From assembly GCF_018129985.1 (NCBI RefSeq), contig NZ_JAFCKT010000007.1, positions 186,001-250,000 on the forward strand: a DNA stretch of 64,000 nt. Direction: 5' to 3'. Made by a program: the position numbers and the translations under genes. This stretch comes from Bradyrhizobium sp. SZCCT0148 (lineage in GTDB: Bacteria > Pseudomonadota > Alphaproteobacteria > Rhizobiales > Xanthobacteraceae). A model generated the notes under the pieces. The model made no database searches and had not been told where the DNA came from. It was given only the letters and a program-made list of their open reading frames with translations. Shown piece after piece: positions 38,142 through 44,701 of this stretch (positions within the stretch are counted from its first letter, which is position 1; the number at the start of each line of letters is the position of its first letter).

Positions 38142-38342
38142 ATGTTCAAGCGGCGACGTTATAAGCAGCAGATGACCCTTCAAGACCGGCTTTCCGCGTG
38201 GGTGAAGCAGGTCCAGCAACAGGCGTCGAAGCTTCCGCCCGAGCCCGAGCGGGATGCCCTGCTCAAGAAGGCCCGCCGGGCCGATGTCGCCAATCACCTG
38301 CAGGACTGGGCCAAATCCCCCGGATTGCAACCGCCGAAATAG
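38142..38342 (+). CDS. Small basic hypothetical protein
   Basis: The 66-residue protein (MFKRRRYKQQMTLQDRLSAW at the start) follows a good AGGAG at 38132. It is basic, helical and ends SPGLQPPK; the mid-part includes KLPPEPERDALLKKARRADV. It has no signal peptide or membrane segment and no recognised family. It may be cytosolic; the ending suggests a disordered tail. Confidence 0.72.
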   Translation: MFKRRRYKQQMTLQDRLSAWVKQVQQQASKLPPEPERDALLKKARRADVANHLQDWAKSPGLQPPK

Positions 38343-38497
38343 CAGGGCTGCGGCAACGCCTTTCGCCGACCGAAGCTGACGCGCATCAAAGACGCGTGGC
38401 CCGGCCGCCGTCAGAATTCCGTAATCCTGCGGCATCGGACCTTTTCACGTTGTCGGGCCTTCTTCAGGATGAGACCGCAACTCTGGGAACTTCAATC

Positions 38498-38665
38498 ATG
38501 ACGGACAACACGCACCGCGAGACGTTCAGGCGCAATCCCCTGCTGGAGACGGCGCATCGGGAGATGATGAAGTTCGAGCGCCAGGAGAACGAGTTCCGCA
38601 AGAAGGACCGCGAAGAACGCGCCGCCGAGTTGCACCTTCCGCTGAACGACATCAAGGTCCACTAG
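38498..38665 (+). CDS. Very small hypothetical protein (55 aa)
   Basis: MTDNTHRETFRRNPLLETAH begins a 55-residue, highly charged helical protein with EMMKFERQENEFRKKDREER. The ribosome site (GGGAA) is weak. Its amino-acid bias (alternating E/K/R) suggests a coiled helix. It is next to another tiny gene on the same strand. Function unknown. Confidence 0.55.
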   Translation: MTDNTHRETFRRNPLLETAHREMMKFERQENEFRKKDREERAAELHLPLNDIKVH

Positions 38666-38956
38666 CCCCGGCGCGGAGCCGGCCAACCGACATGGGCGTG
38701 CCGGTTGGTGGCCTTCCCGACGACTGGCGGAAGGTGATCGCCCGGTCACCGCAAGCAGCAGGTCGGGCCGGGTCGATATGCACGGCCTACAGAGCGCATC
38801 ACGCTCTAAAATGGCATCTGGCTCGCGAGCAAGCCATTGAAAAGACACCGCAATTTTTATGCCGTCTACTGTGCATGGGGTTGTTTTCCGGTTTTGAGTT
38901 ATCCGGCATGTTCCGCGCCCCATCATCCTGGCGCTCGGCCGACGCCCTCGCGCCAC

Positions 38957-39046
38957 CTAGAGCAGCGCCAGCAGCGCGAGGCCGATGATCAGCACGACGA
39001 AGCCAGCCGCAGTCGCGGCGGCGAATGACCGCTCAACGTTATCCAT
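38957..39046 (-). CDS. Possible 29-residue single-membrane-segment protein
   Basis: Reading the reverse strand gives MDNVERSFAAATAAGFVVLI followed by IGLALLALL and a TAG stop. The ATG at 39046 follows GGGGTGG. The short charged N-terminus before one hydrophobic helix is typical of small inner-membrane proteins. The length is too short for statistical support, so it is a candidate only. Confidence 0.4.
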   Translation of the reverse strand: MDNVERSFAAATAAGFVVLIIGLALLALL

Positions 39047-39288
39047 GATGCCACCCCTGGTCGGCGTGCCACGTTTCCCCCATGGCTGCGCCGAACGACG
39101 TGAAATTTTGCCGACGGGCGTGTCCGCAGTCGTGCGAACGGATGTCGGAAATGGGACGGCTGTGGGGCCAGTCTGCGGCCTCGCGTTCGGCCGGAATCTG
39201 CTGCCTGTCAGGCTGCCGTAAGCGGGGCCGGCTAGGGTGATGTGGCTATGGTGTTGCAGCCCAGCACCTCAGCCTCCAATAACTCTTG

Positions 39289-39320
39289 GCCCCGTCTGGC
39301 TTGCCCAGGCGGGGCTTTTT
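39289..39320 (+). terminator. Orphan Rho-independent terminator, candidate small-RNA 3' end
   Basis: An 11-bp stem (GCCCCGTCTGG paired with CCAGGCGGGGC, one G-U pair) with a five-base loop is followed by TTTTT. It points rightward, but no rightward protein gene lies upstream within about 600 bases. The DUF2798 gene on the other strand ends at 39320. The preceding 60-100 bases (including CAGCCTCCAATAACTC) could be a small RNA. Confidence 0.75.
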
Positions 39321-39577
39321 CATGCCTTCCGGGCGGTTCGCGGCTGCCTCTCCTCCTGCGTCACGAGCAGCGAGAAGGCGCGGATCGCGGGCGCCGCCAG
39401 CAGCACGATCGGCAACATCGCGGCCCATGCGATCAGCCACGACACCATCCAGTGCCCCACGAAGCTGGCCGCGCTGCCTGCGGGCAGGCTCGCAATCCCC
39501 GACGCGACCAGCGAGGTCAGTCCGGACTGGATGACGCCGAAGACGAAATGACTGTAGCGGCGGGGAATGCCGAGCAT
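39320..39577 (-). CDS. DUF2798 membrane protein
   Basis: From the ATG at 39577 the protein has 85 residues and two membrane segments. It matches DUF2798: IPRRYSHFVFGVIQSGLTSL, VGHWMVSWLIAWAAMLPIVL, LAAPAIRAFSLLV. The longer frame from 39883 adds about 100 residues unlike the family and is rejected. Members are small inner-membrane proteins of unknown function. Confidence 0.85.
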   Translation of the reverse strand: MLGIPRRYSHFVFGVIQSGLTSLVASGIASLPAGSAASFVGHWMVSWLIAWAAMLPIVLLAAPAIRAFSLLVTQEERQPRTARKA

Positions 39578-39924
39578 GACGGGCCCATGTTGCTGGTTGC
39601 CGTTATCGGGCCAAGCAAGGCACATGCCGCCTCTTGCAGGGAAGCGGTCATCCTCGGCGCCCTGCGGCCGGTTCGATCGACGGACCCATGCAACCGGGTG
39701 CAGGCCAGGAACTTTGTTCTTGGTCGGAGAACCACGGAGCGCCCGCACCCCCGCGCCCTCAGGCAGTACGCGTTTCGCACTGAGCTTCGGTTGTTTCGGT
39801 GCACGCGCGCTTTCGAGATATCCCCGAATTATCCGGGGCTTACCGTCAAAATTCGCTTGTGTCCGGAATATTGGGATGCCCAACGTTGTTTGCAGCCATG
39901 AAAGTGAATCGTGGGGAGGTCGCC
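39578..39924. other. Intergenic region without recognised gene
   Basis: About 350 bases. The long frames here look like non-coding read-through. A small hairpin CCCCG-AATTAT-CCGGGG lies at about 39826-39840, and an AT-richer stretch before 39925 may hold the promoter of the small gene that follows. Nothing else is recognised. Confidence 0.35.
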
Positions 39925-40122
39925 ATGAATCACAGGGGTATCGAGTTCACCGTCGCGAAGACGGCGATTCCCGGAATCTGGCAGTGGCAGTTCCGCATTG
40001 GCGGCCAGGTCAAGTCCGGCAAGACCGAGACGAAAATAGATCTGCTTGCTATCCGGCGCGTGCAGCTGCGCATCGACCGGGAGTTGAAGCGATCGGCCAG
40101 ACAGCCTGAAGCGAGCGGATGA
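39925..40122 (+). CDS. Small hypothetical protein (65 aa)
   Basis: The ATG at 39925 follows a strong GGGGAGG site. The 65-residue protein begins MNHRGIEFTVAKTAIPGIWQ and continues WQFRIGGQVKSGKTETKIDL, with an alternating beta pattern and a final helix (AIRRVQLRIDRELKRSARQ). No signal or membrane segment. Short proteins of this kind (a beta sheet then a basic helix) are common in Bradyrhizobium, but I do not know their function. Confidence 0.7.
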   Translation: MNHRGIEFTVAKTAIPGIWQWQFRIGGQVKSGKTETKIDLLAIRRVQLRIDRELKRSARQPEASG

Positions 40123-40281
40123 CGGCATCCACGATGCGATATGCACGGCAGAGCCACGGCTGCGCGCTGCTGCGCAACATCATCCGTAGCCGCCCGGAAT
40201 TGATCTGAGGATGGTTTGGGATTGCACTGCGCGCGTCCACAGCCTGGGGCAAGGCCATCACGCGTGCCATCGGTGCCAGCC

Positions 40282-40514
40282 ATGCCGCTGTATTTTTTCG
40301 TATCCGGAATGGAAGCTACTCGGGCTGCGCGGACCAGGCGACGGAGTTTGCCGATCGCAATTCGGCCTGGAAAGAGATGACCAATGTCTGCGCCGACATG
40401 ACCGCCGCCATTGCCCACAAACTCCAGGAAAATTCCGAATGGCGCATGGAGCTGCTGGACGAGGACAAGGAGCCCGTGTTCCGGATTCGCATCGTCGCGG
40501 AAACCCTCGACTAA
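40282..40514 (+). pseudogene. DUF6894-like gene broken by a one-base frameshift
   Basis: The ATG at 40282 gives MPLYFF, which reaches T6 at 40293-40298 and then goes out of frame. In the frame shifted by one base, translation reads RIRNGSYSGCADQATEF, then SAWKEMTNVCADMTAAIAHK and EWRMELLDEDKEPVFRIRIV to the TAA at 40512. Joined, MPLYFF-RIRNG makes a 77-residue protein with the usual DUF6894 start (MPxYFFxxRNG) and end. One missing T explains it. It could be a true mutation, a sequencing error or ribosomal slippage. Confidence 0.75.
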
Positions 40515-40539
40515 CCCAACAGACCTCTTGGATATTGCT

Positions 40540-40794
40540 CTAGTCGGCGCTGGGCAGTCGCCGCATGGTGAACTCGATGTCGCCGCCGGGCAGCTCGCGC
40601 CACGTCTCCACCGCACTCATATAGCCGGCCTTGGGGTAACGGGCGAAGAAGGCCTGCGCCCTTTCCCGCGCCGCCGCGCGCGGCAGCGTGAAAGTCTCGC
40701 GCAGATAGCCGTCGCGGACAGTCTGACCCGGCTTGCCGGCGCTGTTGCGCCGGCGCGCCATCCGCTCGGCGAGATCCCGCGGACGGTCGGCCAT
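40540..40794 (-). CDS. Small hypothetical protein (84 aa)
   Basis: The ATG at 40794 is preceded by AGGAGGGCAGG, a strong ribosome site. The basic 84-residue protein contains RETFTLPRAAARERAQAFFA and ARYPKAGYMSAVETWRELPG and ends GDIEFTMRRLPSAD. The second half alternates as helix then strand. No signal peptide. No family recognised. Confidence 0.7.
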   Translation of the reverse strand: MADRPRDLAERMARRRNSAGKPGQTVRDGYLRETFTLPRAAARERAQAFFARYPKAGYMSAVETWRELPGGDIEFTMRRLPSAD

Positions 40795-40899
40795 GTCCTG
40801 CCCTCCTCTACGCCTACACTCAGCACAATGTAGGGCGTGGGCCTGACGAAGAGGAGTCCTATCCGAGAGGGGCCATTGCGGCTCCCGAACGGCGTTCGG

Positions 40900-41196
40900 T
40901 TAGTTGGCGGCCGTGCCGCTTTTGGTCTTTTTCGGCGCGCTGGTGGCGGCCGAGGCCTTGGGCGCCGCCGGCTGCTTCGGCGGGTCGGAACGCATGCCGC
41001 CCCAGGGATCGTTGGACGTCTTGGAATCCGGGATCTTCTTCAACGTTTCCTTGTAGGCCCTGTCGCGCTCGGCTTCCGCGGCCTTCTCCTCGGGGGTCTT
41101 GCTCGGGGCATCCTGCAGCAAATTCAGATTGGGCATTTGCGCATAGGCAGGTCCCGCCAGCACGGCCAGCACCGCGGCGAAACGGAAAAGCTTCAT
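40900..41196 (-). CDS. Small exported protein with DPWGG motif
   Basis: From the ATG at 41196 (AAGGAGTGG before it) the protein has 98 residues with a Sec signal (MKLFRFAAVLAVLAGPAYAQ). The mature part is charged: SKTPEEKAAEAERDRAYKET, then LKKIPDSKTSNDPWGGMRSD and a Pro/Ala/Lys-rich tail. The YKxxLxxIP(D/E) and DPWGG pattern recurs in the exported protein at 43046-43270. Function unknown; periplasmic by signal. Confidence 0.78.
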   Translation of the reverse strand: MKLFRFAAVLAVLAGPAYAQMPNLNLLQDAPSKTPEEKAAEAERDRAYKETLKKIPDSKTSNDPWGGMRSDPPKQPAAPKASAATSAPKKTKSGTAAN

Positions 41197-41280
41197 CGTC
41201 CACTCCTTGATCATCCAAGAGGCACGAACGGTCCGCGCCTCGTCATCGTTGTCGCGGCCGTAGAGGCCGGTCGAGGCCCG

Positions 41281-41415
41281 CTAGAGCCGGTCCGATCTGC
41301 AGGATTTCGGCGCATGCAGCCAATCGTCCCAGATCGGACCACACTTGGTGCACCCGCTCAGCGCGAGGCCGAGCGCTGCCATACCAAAGAAGAGGACACA
41401 CCGACGCAACATCAT
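41281..41415 (-). CDS. Tiny putative lipoprotein (44 aa)
   Basis: The reverse strand reads MMLRRCVLFFGMAALGLALS, then GCTKCGPIWDDW and a short end SCRSDRL. ALSGC is a good lipobox, so the mature protein would be about 23 residues attached to a membrane and rich in Cys and Trp. GGGTGGGTGG precedes the start. I recall similar tiny lipoproteins in Bradyrhizobium but know no function. Confidence 0.65.
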   Translation of the reverse strand: MMLRRCVLFFGMAALGLALSGCTKCGPIWDDWLHAPKSCRSDRL

Positions 41416-41557
41416 CCACCCACCCCAAGCAGGCATCATATCGGGCCAAGTCGGGCATTTTCAAGCCGACAGGGCCAGTGCCAGACCGGGTGACTTTGCC
41501 GCTCCGTTGCGCGCACAATGCTCGAAGCATCCGGCAATACAGGAGAACGCGACAGCA

Positions 41558-42022
41558 ATGCAAATGCAGCCAGACGCCGAATTCGGCCTCGCCGACGCCA
41601 GACGCATCCTGGGCGAGGTTTTTGCCCCCTGGGTCCAGGATCTCCACCTCACCGTCGAGCACCTCGAGCACGCGCAGCCGGCGGATGCGCCGGACTGGCA
41701 GCCGGGCGCACTGCTGCGCATGCCATTTTCGGAGCGGTTGTGCCGGAACGGCGGCATTGTCTGCGGCCAGGCCCTGATGGCGCTCGCCGACACCGCGATG
41801 GTGATCGCGATCCTGGCGGCCAATCGCGGCTACCGCCCCATGACCACGGTCGACCAAACCACGCATTTCATGCGCGCAGTGTCCTCATCGGACGTGCTTG
41901 CGGACGCCCGCGTCGTACGACTCGGGCGCACCATGAGCTTTGGCCGCGTCACGCTGCTCTCGGCTGCCGACAACAAGCCGGTCGCGATGGTATCGAGCGC
42001 GTTCGCGATGTTGCCGGGCTGA
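41558..42022 (+). CDS. PaaI-type hotdog thioesterase
   Basis: The 154-residue protein has the PaaI/YbaW-like hotdog arrangement: RMPFSERLCRNGGIVCGQAL forms the central helix region, ALADTAMVIAILAANRG follows, then TTVDQTTHFMRAVSSSDVLA and the GRTMSFGRVTLLSAAD strand. The Asp in LADTAM stands where PaaI members have their catalytic Asp. It probably hydrolyses an acyl- or aryl-CoA thioester in the cytosol; substrate unknown. AGGAG at 41541 lies 12 bases before the ATG. It is a single-gene unit. Confidence 0.87.
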   Translation: MQMQPDAEFGLADARRILGEVFAPWVQDLHLTVEHLEHAQPADAPDWQPGALLRMPFSERLCRNGGIVCGQALMALADTAMVIAILAANRGYRPMTTVDQTTHFMRAVSSSDVLADARVVRLGRTMSFGRVTLLSAADNKPVAMVSSAFAMLPG

Positions 42023-42032
42023 ACTGAATTTC

Positions 42033-42070
42033 AAAAGAAAAGCCGCGCGAGCGCAAAGCGCACGGCGGCT
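42033..42070 (-). terminator. Terminator of the HdeA-like gene
   Basis: Read leftward, AGCCGCCGTGCGC and GCGCTCGCGCGGCT form an imperfect stem around TTT, followed by TTTCTTTTG. It lies between convergent genes, about 70 bases after the HdeA-like stop. Confidence 0.55.
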
Positions 42071-42140
42071 CTCCATCCCGATCGCATCTAAGCCAGTGAC
42101 CGAAACGCGATCGTATCCGCGCTTCGATCCGCACGCTCCA

Positions 42141-42434
42141 TTACTTGCCGAGCACTTCGTCGGCCGCGGTGACGATGCTGGCGGTCGGATTCTTTCCGCA
42201 ATAGGCACCGAACTTCTTGGCGTTGTCGATGAACACGTCAGTGTCGATGATCGCGTTGTCCTCATCACCCTTGTACCAGCCGTCCATCCAGGTCAGCACG
42301 ACCTGGATGTTGTCTTCGCCGCTCTCGAGGAACTGCTTGCAGCTCATGGTCGAGAGGTCCCACTTGACGGCGTGGGCGGGCATCGACGACAGCGAGACCG
42401 CGGCGGCGAGCAGAAGCGAAAGCGTGGTCTTCAT
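42141..42434 (-). CDS. HdeA/HdeB-like periplasmic protein
   Basis: The 97-residue protein begins with a Sec signal (MKTTLSLLLAAAVSLSSMPA) from the ATG at 42434, which follows GGAG at good spacing. The mature domain has VKWDLSTMSCKQFLESGEDN, VVLTWMDGWYKGDEDNAIID and AKKFGAYCGKNPTASIVTA. The two cysteines (in MSCKQF and AYCGKN) correspond to the HdeA disulfide. HdeA-type proteins are acid-activated periplasmic chaperones; whether this one is so in rhizobia is not known. Confidence 0.86.
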   Translation of the reverse strand: MKTTLSLLLAAAVSLSSMPAHAVKWDLSTMSCKQFLESGEDNIQVVLTWMDGWYKGDEDNAIIDTDVFIDNAKKFGAYCGKNPTASIVTAADEVLGK

Positions 42435-42615
42435 CAGTATCTCCATCGGCGCGCAGCGCCATAAAACAAGAGCGTGGGGGAAAAGTCGGCGGAGAGATAT
42501 CCGCGTCGACGTCGTAAACGAAGTCTGAAGCGCCGTGCAAGTAGCGCCAGTATTGAGTTTAGTTCAACGTAATTTCTATGCACTATTTCACGATCATCAT
42601 TTTGGACCGAAGCGG

Positions 42616-42858
42616 ATGATCGAGAAGCGAGCAGCGCAGCGTCACCGTGTTTTCAAGGGTGGAACGATCACCTTTGAAAACAGCGGCATTCCCTGCACCG
42701 TGCGAAACATGTCGGCGGGCGGCGCGGCGATCGACCTCGACACCCCCGTCACATTGCCGCCATCGATCACGCTCTCGATCACGCGCGACGATTTCGTCCG
42801 GAATTGTCGCACAGTTTGGCGCAGTGACAAGCGCATCGGCCTCGCCTTCGTGCAATAG
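42616..42858 (+). CDS. PilZ domain protein
   Basis: The 80-residue protein is a single PilZ domain. The cyclic-di-GMP-binding motifs are RAAQRHRVFKGG (RxxxR-like) and NMSAGGAAIDL (the N/DxSxxG motif). GLAFVQ closes the barrel. It is probably a small c-di-GMP receptor; the diguanylate cyclase at 20183 could feed it but is not a neighbour. The ATG at 42616 gives the family N-terminus. Confidence 0.87.
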   Translation: MIEKRAAQRHRVFKGGTITFENSGIPCTVRNMSAGGAAIDLDTPVTLPPSITLSITRDDFVRNCRTVWRSDKRIGLAFVQ

Positions 42859-43045
42859 CGCGCGCGATGTGAACCAACGTTCGCATCGCATCCACAACAC
42901 GGTTATGATTGCGAGATGCGACGACGGCGACGCCAGTGACGAACGGCGGCGTTGCCTGGAATTTGATTCGCCGCATCACCTCCGGCGCGCACCGCAACAT
43001 CGCCGGTGCGGAATTCGAGGACCGGTCCGCAGCGCTCGCCTCGTT

Positions 43046-43270
43046 CTATTTCGGCTTCTTGGCGGGTTCGCTCGGACGTGCCCCGCCCCACGGATCGTAC
43101 TTGTCCTTGGGTTCGGGAATGCGCTCGAGCGCGGCCTTGTAGGCTTTCTCGTCGACCTTGGGCTTGTTGTCCGCCGGTTTGACGGCCTCATTGGGGGACC
43201 GTCGGCCCTGCGCCTGCGCCGAGGCAATCGCCAGCGCCATGACAGCGGCCGCTATGACCAAAATCCTCAT
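43046..43270 (-). CDS. Small exported protein with DPWGG motif (second copy)
   Basis: The 74-residue protein has a Sec signal (MRILVIAAAVMALAIASAQA) and a charged mature part. YKAALERIPEPKDKYDPWGG matches the YKETLKKIP...DPWGG segment of the protein at 40900-41196, and both end in Pro/Lys-rich tails. They are probably paralogues, two kb apart. Function unknown; likely periplasmic. Confidence 0.78.
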   Translation of the reverse strand: MRILVIAAAVMALAIASAQAQGRRSPNEAVKPADNKPKVDEKAYKAALERIPEPKDKYDPWGGARPSEPAKKPK

Positions 43271-43425
43271 CAGTGCAATCCCCCCCCCGTTTGGGGTACG
43301 AACTTAGCTTGCAATTGCGGAATATGAAATGCCGCGAGCTCCAGCACTTCAGCAAAACTTGATTGCCGGGGACTTCGCCGGATTGCTTTCCTGCCTATCT
43401 TTTTGCCCGCAGGGGACCTTCACGG

Positions 43426-43830
43426 ATGTTGCGGATCATTATTCATGCGACGCTGCTCGCCGTCGCGCTCGCACTTGGTGCCTGCGGCTTTGCCGACAGC
43501 CGCGCACCGGTACCGGAGTTCATGCGCATGAAGGAAACCGAGCAGCCGCCGCCCGAAGCTGCCCCCGACGTCAAGCGCGTGGTGCGCGAGCAGATCGATG
43601 TCGTCTTCCTCGCCACGTCCTATCCGCGCGCCGTGCGCGTCGCCATGCCCCACCGGGAAGTGCGCGGGCCGGGCTGGACCGCCTGCGTCCGCGCCGAGCT
43701 CACCTCCGCGACCGGCACCTCCCTCGGCCCCCAGACCTACATCGTGACGATATCAGGCGGAAAAGTCGTCGATCGCCGGCGCGCGGAGGCGGACGATATA
43801 TGCGGGTCGGAGACCTACGAGCCGATCTAG
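43426..43830 (+). CDS. Putative lipoprotein of unknown function
   Basis: The 134-residue protein starts at the ATG at 43426 (AGGGGACCTTCACGG before it). Its lipoprotein signal is MLRIIIHATLLAVALALGAC with the lipobox Cys at residue 20. The mature part has KRVVREQIDVVFLATSYPRA and GPQTYIVTISGGKVVDRRRA, then CGSETYEPI. The pattern suggests a small beta-sheet domain. I recognise no named family, and it has no obvious operon partner. Confidence 0.76.
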   Translation: MLRIIIHATLLAVALALGACGFADSRAPVPEFMRMKETEQPPPEAAPDVKRVVREQIDVVFLATSYPRAVRVAMPHREVRGPGWTACVRAELTSATGTSLGPQTYIVTISGGKVVDRRRAEADDICGSETYEPI

Positions 43831-43936
43831 GGCCGCGGCAAAGCGCAGGCTCCGGGAAAAACATGCAAATCAGTCAGGAACAATCACCGCCTCCCCTTCT
43901 TGTCGTTCCATAGGGCAGTTTACGGTGGAGGACAGG

Positions 43937-44260
43937 ATGAAGACATTTACGATTGCGCTTTTGGCAGGCGTCGGCGCTTTGGCGGCCGCGTCGGGTGCGA
44001 AGGCTTCCGATATCTACACGAGCAGCGAGTACACCAATCCGGATCTCGTCCAGCAGGTCCGGCTTGTCTGCGACGACTCCGGCCGCTGCTATCGCACCCG
44101 CGGCGGCGCGCGCGTGATTGTGCGCGATTCCTACAATACCATGCCGCGTGAGCGCTATTACGAGCGTCGCAGTTATCGCGACTGGGACGATGGTCCCCGC
44201 GCCGGCGTCGGCATTCGCGCCCCCGGCGTCAGCATCGGTGTTGGCGGCGACCGCTGGTAA
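43937..44260 (+). CDS. Small exported protein, Arg/Tyr-rich
   Basis: The 107-residue protein begins with a Sec signal (MKTFTIALLAGVGALAAASG, cleavage near AKA-S). The mature part has VRLVCDDSGRCYRTRGGARV and a RERYYERRSYRDWDDGPRAG segment rich in Arg and Tyr, ending GVSIGVGGDRW. Two Cys may pair. GGAGGACAGG precedes the start. It is followed by a strong terminator. Probably periplasmic; function unknown. Confidence 0.78.
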   Translation: MKTFTIALLAGVGALAAASGAKASDIYTSSEYTNPDLVQQVRLVCDDSGRCYRTRGGARVIVRDSYNTMPRERYYERRSYRDWDDGPRAGVGIRAPGVSIGVGGDRW

Positions 44261-44282
44261 CGACCGCAAGGTAAGGCAGATG

Positions 44283-44312
44283 ACCGGACGACGATCGTCG
44301 TCCGGTCCTTTT
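44283..44312 (+). terminator. Terminator after the Arg/Tyr-rich protein
   Basis: ACCGGACGAC and GTCGTCCGGT form a perfect 10-bp stem around GATC, followed by CCTTTT. It may serve convergent genes on both sides. Confidence 0.8.
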
Positions 44313-44337
44313 CGCGTCAGGCAAACGAAGGCGCCAT

Positions 44338-44694
44338 TCAGCCGGGAGCGGCTTGCTGCTTGAACTGCTCATAGGCCGCGATCGCGTCGGCCGCGTACAT
44401 CAGCGACGGCCCGCCGCCCATATACACCGCCATCCCCAGCGTCTCCTCGATCTCTTCGCGGGTCGCACCGAGCTTGACGAGTGCCTCGGTGTGGAAGCCG
44501 ATGCAGCCGTCGCAATGTCCGGCAACGCCGAGAGCGAGCGCAATCAACTCCTTGGTCTTTTTGTCCAGCGCGCCGTCCCGCGTCGCGGCCTGCGCGAGCA
44601 TCGCAAAGCCCTTCATCGTGTCGGGAATATCGCTCCGCAGCTTCTTCAAATTGGCCGAGATATTCCTGGTGATATCGACGTAATCCTTGTCCAT
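44338..44694 (-). CDS. AhpD-like/carboxymuconolactone decarboxylase family protein
   Basis: The 118-residue protein has the AhpD/CMD fold: KKTKELIALALGVAGHCDGC, then IGFHTEALVKLGATREEIEE and LGMAVYMGGGPSLMYAADAI. The CxxC (HCDGCIGFH) with the following His is the redox pair of AhpD-like peroxidase partners. It is probably a thiol-dependent reductase. It follows the RND gene by seven bases on the same strand, so it is likely the last gene of the arsR-hlyD-RND unit. Confidence 0.88.
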   Translation of the reverse strand: MDKDYVDITRNISANLKKLRSDIPDTMKGFAMLAQAATRDGALDKKTKELIALALGVAGHCDGCIGFHTEALVKLGATREEIEETLGMAVYMGGGPSLMYAADAIAAYEQFKQQAAPG

Positions 44695-44701
44695 CGTATC
44701 C

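Noticed and set aside
38690..38735. Hairpin GGCCAACCG...CGGTTGGTGGCC after the 55-residue gene as terminator
   Set aside because: No T tract follows and the loop is long; it may be only a repeat.
39578..39883. N-terminal extension of the DUF2798 protein
   Set aside because: The extra 100 residues are unlike the family and lack a ribosome site; the ATG at 39577 fits.
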